A stretch of 64,000 nucleotides of DNA from Arachidicoccus sp. BS20 (GTDB lineage: Bacteria; Bacteroidota; Bacteroidia; Chitinophagales; Chitinophagaceae): assembly GCF_001659705.1 (NCBI RefSeq), contig NZ_CP015971.1, positions 310,001-374,000 of the forward strand, given 5' to 3'. Made by a program: the position numbers and the translations under genes. The notes beneath the pieces were generated by a model that was not told the origin of the DNA, made no database searches, and saw nothing but the letters and a program-made list of their open reading frames with translations. How positions within the stretch are numbered: position 1 is the stretch's first letter; every line of letters starts with the position of its first letter. This document shows positions 37,752 through 46,786 of the stretch, piece by piece.

Positions 37752-38387
37752 TCATTTTCTCCAAATGTCAGGATTTGTTCTCCACTCAAGCAAGGTTGCT
37801 TCTTCTTCGGGTTTGACAATTGATTTTTCAATTGCCAAACTGATTAATGCCGGGTAATTTGTCAAAGAATAATAAGGAACGCCGGCATTTGCAAATGCAT
37901 CCACAGCTTTTTTAAAATCGTAATTAAAAATTGAAATAACTGATATAACTTCCACATTATTAGTTTGTAATGCAGATACTGCTTCCAAACTGCTTAACCC
38001 CGTTGAAATTAAATCTTCTATCATCACAACTTTTTGTCCGGCAGCGTAAACACCTTCAATCTGGTTACCCATTCCGTGTGCCTTAGGTTTTGAACGAACA
38101 TACATGAATGGCAATTTTAATTGGTCGGCAATTAATGCCCCCCAGGGAATACCTGCAGTTGCCACACCTGCAATAGCTTCTGCTTCCGGATATTTTTCAA
38201 AGACCACGTTACACAGCTCACTTTTTACGAAATCCCGGATAAAAGGAAATGAAAGCAGCTTGCGGTTGTCGCAATAAATAGGGCTTTTCCAACCGCTCGC
38301 CCACGTAAACGGATTCTCTACATTCAATTTTACGGCACCGGCTTGTAATAACTTTTCGGCAATGACTTTTTCGTTAGATGATGACAT
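37752..38387 (-). CDS. pyrE: Orotate phosphoribosyltransferase
   Basis: Converts orotate and PRPP to OMP in pyrimidine synthesis. The PRPP-binding motif is VVMIEDLISTGLSS near residues 120-133. The family core ITP-like strands WASGWKSPIYCDNRKLLSFP (residues 29-48) bind the orotate end. VATAGIPWGALIA precedes the catalytic loop KPKAHGMGNQIEG. 211 residues, the normal length. Upstream gene of ftsY; a -7 box TATCTTTG on the minus strand is 21 nt before the ATG. The pair pyrE-ftsY has no functional link and is probably just cotranscribed. Confidence 0.96.
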   Translation of the reverse strand: MSSSNEKVIAEKLLQAGAVKLNVENPFTWASGWKSPIYCDNRKLLSFPFIRDFVKSELCNVVFEKYPEAEAIAGVATAGIPWGALIADQLKLPFMYVRSKPKAHGMGNQIEGVYAAGQKVVMIEDLISTGLSSLEAVSALQTNNVEVISVISIFNYDFKKAVDAFANAGVPYYSLTNYPALISLAIEKSIVKPEEEATLLEWRTNPDIWRK

Positions 38388-38408
38388 ATTGACTTTTAAA
38401 ATTCTTCA

Positions 38409-38416
38409 CAAAGATA
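38409..38416 (-). promoter_or_regulatory. Putative -7 box of pyrE-ftsY
   Basis: Minus-strand TATCTTTG (TAnnTTTG), giving a short leader of about 15-20 nt. It sits opposite the NUDIX promoter box at 38451 in a 68-bp divergent gap. Confidence 0.4.
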
Positions 38417-38455
38417 AATTATAATTTCCGCCCCCTATCCTATCTTTTAATAAAT

Positions 38456-38896
38456 TTGCCTGTAAAATTTTATCCGGTGGAAAAATCAATTATTGTAGCT
38501 GCGGGCGGCTTGGTGTTTAACGGAAATAATGAATTGCTGATGATTTTTCGTCGGGGTTTCTGGGATTTGCCTAAAGGGAAACTTGACGAAGGCGAGGCGA
38601 TTGAATCATGTGCCTTGCGTGAAGTTGAAGAAGAAACCGGATTGACTAATATACAGTTAGAAGAATTGATTGGTATTACATACCACGATTATTTTGACAA
38701 GTGGACGAACAGAGATGTGCGGAAAGAGACGCATTGGTTTAAAATGTTCGTTTCAGGCTCGCCGGAACTCACTCCGCAGACAGAAGAAGATATTGAAAAA
38801 GCAGAATGGGCAACAACTGAAGAGGTTGCCGCCCATTTGCAAAACAGTTATCCGAATATTGTTGAGATTGTGAACAAATCGGATTTTGTAAGTTAG
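38456..38896 (+). CDS. NUDIX hydrolase
   Basis: 146-residue NUDIX protein with the box GKLDEGEAIESCALREVEEETGL, complete with the REx2EE core (REVEEE). It is preceded by RRGFWDLPKG, common in diadenosine polyphosphate or nucleotide-sugar hydrolases of Bacteroidota. The start is doubtful: the frame opens at TTG 38456, but a perfect -7 box (TAAATTTG, 38451-38458) overlaps that TTG, so GTG at 38477 (8th codon) is also possible. It is divergent from pyrE. The substrate is unknown. Confidence 0.82.
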   Translation: MPVKFYPVEKSIIVAAGGLVFNGNNELLMIFRRGFWDLPKGKLDEGEAIESCALREVEEETGLTNIQLEELIGITYHDYFDKWTNRDVRKETHWFKMFVSGSPELTPQTEEDIEKAEWATTEEVAAHLQNSYPNIVEIVNKSDFVS

Positions 38897-38953
38897 CCAT
38901 GAATGCACGGATTTTTACTGATAATTTATTCGTGTATATATCTGTGTCATTTT

Positions 38954-39676
38954 TTATTGCATATTATGGAATACTTTATTTACGTCATCGTCCTGTTCCA
39001 GGCGGTCAATCAGTTTACTGATTTCTTCGGCTTGTTCATCAGTAACCGGAACAGTAACCGTTGGAATCCATTCCAGCTCTGCGCTGATAGGCGTAATATT
39101 TTTGTCTTCCAGCGCTTTTTGCAAACTGCCAAAATCGGCAAACGCACAACGTAAAACCAGGATGGCATTTTCATTATCATCAACACTTTCGCCAAGCTCT
39201 TCCAAACCGGCATCGATGAGTTCGAGTTCAAGTTCATCTGCATTCACGCCTTCTGGATTCAGTTTGAATGTTCCCATTTTTTTAAACTGGAAACTTACAC
39301 TTCCGTTGGTACCCAAGGAACCACCGCCTTTATTGAAATGCGAGCGCACATTAGCGACCGTGCGCGTAGGATTGTCTGTTGCTGTTTCTACCAGGATGGC
39401 TACGCCATGTGGTCCGTAACCTTCATATAAATGCTCTTCATAATTCTCCGTATCTTTTCCTAATGCTTTTTTAATGGCAGCCTCTACCCTGTCCTTCGGC
39501 ATATTCACGCTCTTGGCATTTTGGATGCAACGACGCAGCGCAGGATTTGTGTCCGGGTTGCCGCCACCGGCTTTTACCGCGATATTAATTTCTTTTCCGA
39601 TGCGCGTAAACTGCTTGGACATTCTGTCCCAACGCGCAAACATGGTCGCTTTTCTTACCTCAAATATTCTTCCCAT
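38954..39676 (-). CDS. YebC/PmpR-family protein
   Basis: YebC/PmpR family, widely conserved; members regulate transcription or act as translation factors that relieve ribosome stalling at proline-rich stretches. The sequence shows three domains: [30 protein letters not shown] at the N-terminus, [19 protein letters not shown] in the middle, and an acidic C-terminal domain ([20 protein letters not shown]). At 240 residues it is full length. A -7 box TACTTTTG is 19 nt upstream on the minus strand. Single gene. Confidence 0.93.
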   Translation of the reverse strand: MGRIFEVRKATMFARWDRMSKQFTRIGKEINIAVKAGGGNPDTNPALRRCIQNAKSVNMPKDRVEAAIKKALGKDTENYEEHLYEGYGPHGVAILVETATDNPTRTVANVRSHFNKGGGSLGTNGSVSFQFKKMGTFKLNPEGVNADELELELIDAGLEELGESVDDNENAILVLRCAFADFGSLQKALEDKNITPISAELEWIPTVTVPVTDEQAEEISKLIDRLEQDDDVNKVFHNMQ

Positions 39677-39695
39677 AAAAATATAAATTGTGCCG

Positions 39696-39703
39696 CAAAA
39701 GTA
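39696..39703 (-). promoter_or_regulatory. Putative -7 box of yebC
   Basis: Minus-strand TACTTTTG, exact match to TAnnTTTG, 19 nt before the yebC ATG. Confidence 0.4.
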
Positions 39704-39895
39704 AGGGTTATGAAGGAATAATGATGAACGATAAATTGTGAATTTTAAATGAGCATTTTTATCGCTTTGTTATTTGTTGCCGGGATTTAATATAGCTATA
39801 AGCTTAATTGTTGGTTCTTACGCTATAGCTATTTGCTTGTATAACCGGCTTATACCGGCATTATGCAGCGGTTATACTGCTACTAATTATAAGGT

Positions 39896-39940
39896 AAGTC
39901 CGCATTTAATACGCACTTGATACGCATTTAATGCGGACTT
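39896..39940. repeat. Inverted repeat in a palindrome-rich gap
   Basis: AAGTCCGCATT (39896-39906) and AATGCGGACTT (39930-39940) are perfect inverted copies around a 23-nt spacer holding two TACGCA steps. Just upstream the gap holds smaller palindromes (TATAGCTATA near 39791, ACCGGCTTATACCGG near 39843, GCAGCGGTTATACTGC). No gene is seen between 39677 and 39969. Function is unknown. Confidence 0.55.
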
Positions 39941-39969
39941 GATATGGATTCATTTTAAAGATTATCAAC

Positions 39970-40044
39970 AAAACAAAAGCCCCGCAGAGCGAGGCTTTTG
40001 AGTGAATATTCACGTGCATTGTTTTAGAAAGAATAACGTAAACC
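39970..40044. repeat. 75-bp repeat, copy 1 (terminator plus TonB-receptor tail)
   Basis: Identical to 42339-42413 at 74 of 75 positions. It holds the terminator stem AAAAGCCCCGC/GCGAGGCTTTT (39975-39999), a spacer, and the last codons of a TonB-receptor reading frame on the minus strand. Confidence 0.85.
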
Positions 40045-40113
40045 GATTTGCATATTCCAACGAGACAGGTAGTCAGAATAAGCCCAAGGCTTGCCTGTAT
40101 ATTGGTCATCTCC
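40024..40113 (-). pseudogene. Relic of a TonB-dependent receptor C-terminus
   Basis: On the minus strand this reads DDQYTGKPWAYSDYLSRW, then NMQIGLRYSF and TAA. It is very like the end of the intact TonB receptor at 42393 (WQMQLGLRYSF, stop). Upstream the frame soon meets a stop and runs into the last codons of the astacin gene in another frame, so only the last beta strand(s) of the receptor remain. It looks like what is left of a duplicated receptor gene. Confidence 0.7.
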
Positions 40114-41326
40114 AAAAACCATCTTTGCCAGGAAAAGCTATGTCTCCTCTTTCGTTATCTCTTGTAAGACTCCCATACTCATATACCATGTCAGATGTAA
40201 ATGATGCAACAGTTAATGCTTGCTGTCCAGATGAAATTGTTATTTGATTTAATTGCTTATTACCACCGGAAGGATAATCTCCTAAATAATAAGTTACAGT
40301 TTTAGGACTGGCAAGCGTATAGGGAATAGTGCAGGCTGCGTCAGAAAATAATCCAATATCATAATGTCCTTCAATGTGAATTGTTTCATTAGCTGCATCA
40401 GCATCATCACTATAATCGTCTTGATAGTATATAATTTTTGCAAATGGGGGACCATAGAGGTTTTTTGCACTTACAATATCTCCTTGAGACAATACAGTAT
40501 TATTAGTAGTAAAAAAAGGTTGATTGTCGGACTTTCTGACCATTGTCGGACTATTATTAGCAGAAAATGCGTATGAATCATATAACATTACAGAAGACCA
40601 ATCAAAAGTTCCAAGGTTTGCACCCGGCTCTCCCAATTGAGCATACGTTTCAAACTGAGACAATTCTCCACTTTCAATATTCTGTGTGTAAATTATGATG
40701 TAATTATCCCTGTCTGTTCTTGATTGTTCATGATAAAAACCAATACTATGTCCAATTTCATGAATAATGGTCGTAGTATTAAATTGCCCATCGTTCAAAT
40801 ATAAAAACTGTTGCCCTCCTAACATTCCGATACCTTCGGACTCTCCACCATAATTTTGATTATATACTTTTTGGATTTTTATATAGTTTGGTTGATTTGT
40901 ACGAGAAACAAATGTAATACCGGTATTAGTTGACCAATTATTTAATGCCGCATTAATCATTTGTAAATCATTATTGGAGAAACCAGTTGTTATAGTATAA
41001 TATACAATCCCATTAGGCCAATAATTATCTATATCTGTCGTATAAGCACTTCTCGGCTGTGTGGGTAAACTATCCTCAAGAGCCTTTAGTGAATCAAATG
41101 TTTGCTCATCAAAAGCAACATCATCAAACCAAAAATATAAATCTCCCTTTTTGACCACTTTGATGTCTTTTCCATTAAACTTAATTGTATATTCGTTCAA
41201 CACATTTGTACCTGTTGTTGAAGAACTCTCATTTAAGTCGTTTTTTGAACAAGAATTAATGGAAAATAAGAAGAATAATACAAGAAATGTGTAAATACAT
41301 TTAATTGATAGCTTTTTCATAGACAT
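40106..41326 (-). CDS. Astacin-like (M12A) zinc metalloprotease lipoprotein
   Basis: Secreted or surface lipoprotein protease. The signal peptide ends in SINSC with the lipidation cysteine at residue 26. The zinc site is the astacin signature HEIGHSIGFYHE (residues 189-200), followed by RTDRD as expected. The Met-turn reads SVMLY, where the canonical SxMHY has a His at the Leu, but the catalytic Tyr is kept. The last ~110 residues form an extra beta-rich domain (HYDIGLFSDAACTIPYTLASPK). 406 residues; ATG at 41320 (MKK) is possible as start. The region is visibly more AT-rich than the flanks. Its stop overlaps a TonB-receptor relic. Target proteins are unknown. Confidence 0.88.
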   Translation of the reverse strand: MSMKKLSIKCIYTFLVLFFLFSINSCSKNDLNESSSTTGTNVLNEYTIKFNGKDIKVVKKGDLYFWFDDVAFDEQTFDSLKALEDSLPTQPRSAYTTDIDNYWPNGIVYYTITTGFSNNDLQMINAALNNWSTNTGITFVSRTNQPNYIKIQKVYNQNYGGESEGIGMLGGQQFLYLNDGQFNTTTIIHEIGHSIGFYHEQSRTDRDNYIIIYTQNIESGELSQFETYAQLGEPGANLGTFDWSSVMLYDSYAFSANNSPTMVRKSDNQPFFTTNNTVLSQGDIVSAKNLYGPPFAKIIYYQDDYSDDADAANETIHIEGHYDIGLFSDAACTIPYTLASPKTVTYYLGDYPSGGNKQLNQITISSGQQALTVASFTSDMVYEYGSLTRDNERGDIAFPGKDGFWR

Positions 41327-41437
41327 TAAGTTTTTATAGTGTTTTTAAATTTATCTCCGAAATTATTCATTTTACTACGCAAAAAATAGGATTAATAAAA
41401 AGTTAACACAATCATAATAATCAACATATTTATAATT

Positions 41438-42340
41438 ATGTGCCTAAAAAAAAGTTCCATCTTCAAATGCTCTATAATAGCTTTTACTTTTTTTTGTTCT
41501 AAAACAACAGCTCAAAAATATTTAAAAAAAAAACTGAAAATTGAATTTGGAACTAATTATAGTGTAGATAATTTTAAATGGTCTATCGCGGGAAATCAAC
41601 AAGGAAAAAATCCAAACGTACTTTCCGAAATTACCTATAAATCAATAAAACGATTTGGAATTGCTATGAATTTACATTACAATATTACCAATCAATTCTT
41701 TTTTAATGTAACGCTGAATCATCTCTATACGATAAATGGGCAAGTAACCGATATTGACTATGCAGGAGATAACAGAACATATCCTAATTCACAACTTTTA
41801 TTTAAGAGTAAAAAAGGAAAAGAAAATATGTTTAATCCCTATATAGACTATCTCATACTAAAAGATAAAAAAATAAATCTGGTAATCGGAATCGGATATA
41901 ATGTAACAAAAAATTCATACTATTTTACAAGTGAGCAAGCATCTGATATAAAAACCATTTACTATCCTACATGGCAAGCTGCACAACTGCATACTATGTT
42001 AACATCACATCTATTTAATAAGTTTGCTATTGAATTAAGAATTAATGAAAGTTATTTGTTCTATCACGCAACCGCTAATTGGTTATTAAGAACCGATTTT
42101 AACCACCCCAAAAGCTTTACCGACAAGGCGCAAGGATATGGAACAGATTTGGATTTAGAATTTAAATATTGTTTATTCAAACATATTACGATAAATCTTT
42201 CAGGAATTTATTCTAATTGGAAAACAAACGCTGGCATTGATGTGTTATATCTAAGTAATGGAAGTAATACAAGAACGAAAATGAACGGAGCATACAGAAC
42301 AGTAAAGGGTTTATTCATATCCGGTTGTTACTCGTTCTAA
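41438..42340 (+). CDS. Outer-membrane beta-barrel protein, uncharacterised
   Basis: 300-residue exported protein. The N-terminus has a signal peptide (KCSIIAFTFFCSKTTAQ). The rest alternates amphipathic strands with short turns (NYSVDNFKWSI, AMNLHYNITNQFFFNVTL, LVIGIGYNVTKNSYYF, FAIELRINESYLF, LFISGCYSF) and ends in Phe, as outer-membrane barrels do. No family was recognised. It is very AT-rich and stands next to the astacin gene, divergent from it across 111 nt. Its stop lies at the left end of the 75-bp repeat, and it shares a terminator with the TonB receptor on the other strand. Confidence 0.65.
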   Translation: MCLKKSSIFKCSIIAFTFFCSKTTAQKYLKKKLKIEFGTNYSVDNFKWSIAGNQQGKNPNVLSEITYKSIKRFGIAMNLHYNITNQFFFNVTLNHLYTINGQVTDIDYAGDNRTYPNSQLLFKSKKGKENMFNPYIDYLILKDKKINLVIGIGYNVTKNSYYFTSEQASDIKTIYYPTWQAAQLHTMLTSHLFNKFAIELRINESYLFYHATANWLLRTDFNHPKSFTDKAQGYGTDLDLEFKYCLFKHITINLSGIYSNWKTNAGIDVLYLSNGSNTRTKMNGAYRTVKGLFISGCYSF

Positions 42341-42343
42341 AAC

Positions 42344-42368
42344 AAAAGCCCCGCAAAGCGAGGCTTTT
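42344..42368. terminator. Bidirectional terminator within the 75-bp repeat, copy 2
   Basis: AAAAGCCCCGC pairs with GCGAGGCTTTT with one mismatch around AAA. It can end both the barrel gene and the TonB receptor. The identical-looking copy 1 lies at 39975-39999 (G for A in the loop). The repeat as a whole spans 42339-42413. Confidence 0.75.
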
Positions 42369-42392
42369 GAGTGAATATTCACGTGCATTGTT

Positions 42393-45300
42393 TTAGAAAG
42401 AATAACGTAAACCTAACTGCATTTGCCATGTACTACTGATTGACCTATTATCCTGATATGGTTGAGTTATCAATCGTGGAGTATATGTTTTTCCGCCATC
42501 AGTAGAAACACTTTGAGTATATAATGTATAAACTGGATGACCTGTCGCGTCAAAGTATTTGAATGTGAGAGGAGATGTTGTAACAGTACTCTTATACACC
42601 CCCCATTTAGAATTCAACAAATTAGCAAAATTCAAAATAGTTAAACTAAATTGTAAGTCGTGGCGTGTTTTTCCTGCCTTAATAAAGAAGTCTTGCAAGA
42701 AAGTGAAATCAACTTGATTGTACCAAGGTAAGAATGCTGCATTACGTCCTGCAATTTGACCTCTATGGCTTCTCAAATAAGGACTATTATTAATAAACTC
42801 TTCAAACGCTTCTTTCTGTTGTGCCGGAGTAAAAGTTACACCTCCAGTCGTATAAGAGGCAAAGTTCATTTCTTCCTGTGATTTCGGTATATACATCAAA
42901 TCGTAAGATTTGCCGTCATTGTTAATATCGTTATATACAGTATACGATATATTTCCTTGTGCACCTCCTGAATAATACAGAGAGAATGTTGATGCGAGAT
43001 GTTTGGCGTATTCCATACGATATGAAGCATTTGCTGTTACGCGATGCGGAGTCATGTATTGAGAATTACCCATTTCTATACTATTGCCAGTTCCTGCTGT
43101 TGGATTGTATGTCCATAATGAATTAGCTTGCGCGCTTGCCAAACCTGTTATGCTTTTAGCGATTGTGCGCACATAAGCTAATGAACCATAAAAGCCATTA
43201 CTGAATGATTTGCTGATTTGTGCCGTAAATGTAGCAGAATAGCCTTTGCTTGAATTTTCCAAAGTATAAGCAGAGAAACCACCATTATAATATTTATTGT
43301 ACGAAGAAGTATATCTTGGTCTTGTATAATCTCCTTCATAATAGACACTATCAGCAGGTTTCAAGTTAGAGTTTCTAACAAATAATGCGTATAAGTCCTT
43401 TGTAAAAGTCGCTTCAACTGTTGCGGTAAATCCATTTCCAAATTTTTTATCCACCGCTAAATCAGATGTCCATACCATCGGGAAGCGAAAGTTCTTATCA
43501 ATCAAGGCGAAATAACCTGTCGGAATTACCGGTGTGCCACTCAAAGCTTGATTTGGCGTTGGCGTAAACAGATTGCTGTACGCAGTTGGGTCTGGGTTAA
43601 ACTTGATATTCTTCAATACATTCGGGTCTGTAATACGTCCTCCGAATTGTACGACACCTGCATTACTTGGCATATTTGTCAACCATACCAATGGAAAACG
43701 CCCTGTAAATAACCCTGTACCACCACGAACAACTAAAGAATGATCGTGCAATACATCCCATCTAAAACTCACACGAGGAGAAAAAACTACCGGAGAGGAA
43801 GGCCATTTACTTGTTGAGTAATGAACAAAATCTCCATTGGCGTTAGGCAAAAATAAAGTATCGATAGAAGAGTTACCAATAGGATTACCCAAATAATTTA
43901 CTTTATCAGCTCTGATACCTGCTGTAAGTTTAAAGTTGTTGCTTACATTGATTTCATCCTGCACATATAAACCCCATTGCCCGGTTTTAAGATTCGCAGA
44001 ATAAGGATTGGGCGTGCCCGGCAATAACGAATATGTCCAAGCATAATAAGCTGGAGCTGCATCATTCAAGAAATCATCTAAAGAATTGTATGCATAATAA
44101 CTTGCAGCACCCGGCATAAACATATTACCCAAATATTGGTGTTCATAGCTGATACCCGCTGTAATAGTATGTTTACCTGCATAAATGGTTAAGTTATCCA
44201 GGACTGAAGTAATATTATTGATAACATCATTGTTCTGCGTAAAGGGGTCTGTACCTAAACTGATGTAATTTTGACCATTTCCATTAAAGATATCAACAGT
44301 CGGAAAAAATTGCCCGTTTGGCGTTATACGTGTATCACGGTTTCTTGTAATGGTAAATAAGAATTGGTTGGATACCTTTGAGGAGAAACGGCTATTCAAC
44401 TCAGCGGAATAAGTTTTAACTAAATGTTTAAATCCATAGTTAGAATTGAAGAATGCCATAGAGTTATTGCTATAGCGACTGTTGGGTAATGAGCCAACAG
44501 TACCCGTTCTACCTGTAACTGTGAAACCTCCACCATTCGGAATACTTCCACCATTGAGTAAATTCCAATCATTTTGGTTATTGAAATTGGTGTATTTCAA
44601 AGTTAATTTATTATTCACATCAATATTCCAGTCAATCTTAGCTAAGATTTTCCAGTCGTGTCCGGCAAATGGCGGAGTGCTTTGGTAAGACCCCGGGTCG
44701 TAACCGAAATTCGTTGTTACATAATCATACACTTTTTGCATATCGGCAACAGTTGTTTGGGATTCCGTTCCTGTTCCATTGCCTCCAGTAGGATAATATG
44801 CTGGACCTGGTTTTGAACTCTTTTCATATTCGCCATTTACAAAGAAAAACAATTTGTTTTTGATAATGGGACCACCAATTGAACCTCCATATATTTTATT
44901 GCTATTCTTAGCCAAATCGCCTAAATCGTAAGAACCTACTTTTTTACCATTAAAATTTTGATTTGTAGTAAAAGCATAAGCCGTACCATGAAATTCGTTT
45001 GTACCACTTTTAGTCGCGGCATTAATTGCAGCACCCGTGAATCCTGCCTGGCGAACATCGAACGGAGTTGTTGCAACAGAAATCTGTTCAAACGCGTCCA
45101 AAGATATTGGCGAACGACCACCGCCCGGTAAAGGATCATTGCTTAATCCAAAGTTATTATTCAAGTTTACACCATCAACTTTTAAATTGTTATAACGTCC
45201 ATCTCTACCCCCGAAATTATTTCCGCTGGCTTGTGGTGTTAAACGAGTAAAGTCTGTAATACTTCTTGAAATAGTCGGCATTGTACTTAATTCACGAGTG

Positions 45301-45716
45301 CCAATTACAGTCGTAGGTCCCAGTTTTTCCACTAACGCTTTTTTAGCAGTTGCAGATACTGTTACAGTCTGCATATCGCTTGAAGCTTCAGCTAAAGTAA
45401 TTGATACATCATAAGGCTCGCCTAACCTAAGATTAATATCGTTTATTGTTTGAGAAGCATAACCTACATATTGCACTGTTACAGTATAAGGTCCACCAAT
45501 CCTTAAACCCGGCAAAGTAAACAGCCCTTTGTCGTTCGAAATAGCTTTATAAACAGTTCCGGATGGTGTGTGCGTAGCCGTAACTGTAGCTCCTCCCAAT
45601 GGCTGTCCTTCTGGGGTTGAAATTTTACCGGTAATAGTACTGGTTGTAACCTGTGCCATGGCAAATGCGGGCAGCAGGAAGAGGATTAAAATTGTAAAAA
45701 TCTTTCTTAATTGCAT
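42393..45716 (-). CDS. Oar-like TonB-dependent receptor
   Basis: Outer-membrane TonB-dependent transporter, 1107 residues. Signal peptide 1-~21 (ILILFLLPAFAMAQ). Residues ~25-115 form a carboxypeptidase-like regulatory domain (ITGKISTPEGQPLGGATVTATHT). The plug follows at ~120-250 (ISRSITDFTRLTPQASG...GGRDGRYNNLKVDGVNLNN). The rest is a beta barrel ending WQMQLGLRYSF. This matches Oar-like proteins, which occur widely in Bacteroidota for protein or peptide uptake and secretion. No SusD-like partner is next to it, so the substrate is unclear. Its 3' 75 bp recur at 39970. Confidence 0.9.
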   Translation of the reverse strand: MQLRKIFTILILFLLPAFAMAQVTTSTITGKISTPEGQPLGGATVTATHTPSGTVYKAISNDKGLFTLPGLRIGGPYTVTVQYVGYASQTINDINLRLGEPYDVSITLAEASSDMQTVTVSATAKKALVEKLGPTTVIGTRELSTMPTISRSITDFTRLTPQASGNNFGGRDGRYNNLKVDGVNLNNNFGLSNDPLPGGGRSPISLDAFEQISVATTPFDVRQAGFTGAAINAATKSGTNEFHGTAYAFTTNQNFNGKKVGSYDLGDLAKNSNKIYGGSIGGPIIKNKLFFFVNGEYEKSSKPGPAYYPTGGNGTGTESQTTVADMQKVYDYVTTNFGYDPGSYQSTPPFAGHDWKILAKIDWNIDVNNKLTLKYTNFNNQNDWNLLNGGSIPNGGGFTVTGRTGTVGSLPNSRYSNNSMAFFNSNYGFKHLVKTYSAELNSRFSSKVSNQFLFTITRNRDTRITPNGQFFPTVDIFNGNGQNYISLGTDPFTQNNDVINNITSVLDNLTIYAGKHTITAGISYEHQYLGNMFMPGAASYYAYNSLDDFLNDAAPAYYAWTYSLLPGTPNPYSANLKTGQWGLYVQDEINVSNNFKLTAGIRADKVNYLGNPIGNSSIDTLFLPNANGDFVHYSTSKWPSSPVVFSPRVSFRWDVLHDHSLVVRGGTGLFTGRFPLVWLTNMPSNAGVVQFGGRITDPNVLKNIKFNPDPTAYSNLFTPTPNQALSGTPVIPTGYFALIDKNFRFPMVWTSDLAVDKKFGNGFTATVEATFTKDLYALFVRNSNLKPADSVYYEGDYTRPRYTSSYNKYYNGGFSAYTLENSSKGYSATFTAQISKSFSNGFYGSLAYVRTIAKSITGLASAQANSLWTYNPTAGTGNSIEMGNSQYMTPHRVTANASYRMEYAKHLASTFSLYYSGGAQGNISYTVYNDINNDGKSYDLMYIPKSQEEMNFASYTTGGVTFTPAQQKEAFEEFINNSPYLRSHRGQIAGRNAAFLPWYNQVDFTFLQDFFIKAGKTRHDLQFSLTILNFANLLNSKWGVYKSTVTTSPLTFKYFDATGHPVYTLYTQSVSTDGGKTYTPRLITQPYQDNRSISSTWQMQLGLRYSF

Positions 45717-45899
45717 AGTTAATGATTTTAATTAGTTGCAAAGAAAATAATTCACTCCAAGAAAATCAGTTTGTTTGTCTTTTGTTAATGATTAAATAAT
45801 ATTGCAAATAACGTGTTAATAACTGATATTTACAATATCTATACTAACATAATTATTCCACAGTTATGCACATTTATTCAAAAAATAATCACATTAGTC

Positions 45900-45929
45900 T
45901 TGTTTTTTAGTAGGGTATGTATATATTTG
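45900..45929 (+). promoter_or_regulatory. Promoter of the peroxiredoxin gene
   Basis: TTG (45900-45902), 19 nt, TATATTTG (45922-45929): a full match to the Bacteroidota promoter consensus. The transcription start would be near 45934, giving a 36-nt leader before the ATG at 45970. Confidence 0.7.
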
Positions 45930-45969
45930 CCATCCAATAATTTTTTAATCTTAAAATAAATTTTAAAAT

Positions 45970-46605
45970 ATGTCAATTAAATTAGGCGATACAGCGCCAA
46001 ACTTCCAGGCAAAAACATCCATCGGAGATATTGATTTTTACGAATTTTTAGGCGATAGCTGGGGTATTTTATTTTCGCATCCTGCCGACTATACGCCCGT
46101 TTGTACAACAGAATTAGGCAAAACAGCTTCTTTAAAATCTGAGTTTGAAAAGCGCGGCACCAAAGTTTTAGCACTGAGCGTGGATAGTGTGGAGCATCAC
46201 AGAGGTTGGATTAACGATATTAATGAAACGCAAAACACAAGTGTTGAATTTCCGATTATTGCAGATGAAGATAGAAAAGTATCTGATTTGTACGATTTTA
46301 TTCATCCGAATGCTTCCGCAACAGCAACGGTTCGCTCTTTGCTGATTATAGGACCGGACAAAAAAGTAAAACTGATTATCACTTACCCTGCATCAACCGG
46401 AAGAAACTTTACCGAAGTTTTGCGTGTGCTTGATTCGCTGCAACTGACGGCAAATTATAGTGTAGCCACACCTGCAGACTGGAAAGAAGGCGAAGATGTG
46501 ATTATTACGCCAAACATCCCGACTGATGAAGCTTATACACGCTTTCCGAAAGGGGTAAATGTTGTGAAACCGTATTTGCGTTACACACCACAACCGAATA
46601 AATAA
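45970..46605 (+). CDS. Peroxiredoxin, Prx6 (1-Cys) type
   Basis: Thiol peroxidase that reduces hydrogen peroxide and alkyl hydroperoxides. The peroxidatic cysteine is C45 in HPADYTPVCTTELG. The 211-residue chain has the long C-terminal arm of the Prx6 subfamily (VVKPYLRYTPQP). No second cysteine typical of 2-Cys enzymes is evident. Cytoplasmic. It has a strong promoter and a terminator of its own, so it is expressed as a single gene. The physiological reductant is not known. Confidence 0.93.
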   Translation: MSIKLGDTAPNFQAKTSIGDIDFYEFLGDSWGILFSHPADYTPVCTTELGKTASLKSEFEKRGTKVLALSVDSVEHHRGWINDINETQNTSVEFPIIADEDRKVSDLYDFIHPNASATATVRSLLIIGPDKKVKLIITYPASTGRNFTEVLRVLDSLQLTANYSVATPADWKEGEDVIITPNIPTDEAYTRFPKGVNVVKPYLRYTPQPNK

Positions 46606-46610
46606 TGTCG

Positions 46611-46676
46611 AACCATGATTTAAAAGATTGAGAAGACGATGATTATCCTGTTGCTCACATTACTTAAATCATGGTT
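46611..46676. repeat. Long-loop inverted repeat after the peroxiredoxin gene
   Basis: AACCATGATTTAA (46611-46623) and TTAAATCATGGTT (46664-46676) are perfect inverted copies, 13 bp, around a 40-nt loop, with a T-rich stretch after the right arm. It may be a transcript-end structure or a small repeat element. Confidence 0.5.
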
Positions 46677-46711
46677 TTATTTTTCTTAGTTAGTTATTAC
46701 ATTGTACTTGC

Positions 46712-46740
46712 GGCTCCGATTTCTATCGGGGCTTTTTGTT
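46712..46740 (+). terminator. Intrinsic terminator of the peroxiredoxin gene
   Basis: GCTCCGAT (46713-46720) pairs with ATCGGGGC (46725-46732), with one T-G pair and a 4-nt loop, followed by TTTTTGTTT. Confidence 0.7.
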
Positions 46741-46786
46741 TATATAAGCCGCAGATGCACATATAAATTTTATCTGTGCAAAGATG

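Noticed and set aside
37721-37831. N-terminal extension of FtsY
   Set aside because: The extra 37 codons overlap the end of pyrE and do not look like FtsY; ATG at 37720 gives the expected start MSFFGNLFGKK.
39906-40115. 69-codon minus-strand frame between yebC and the astacin gene
   Set aside because: It lies in another frame than the TonB-receptor relic and has no similarity to any family I know; the relic frame explains the sequence better.
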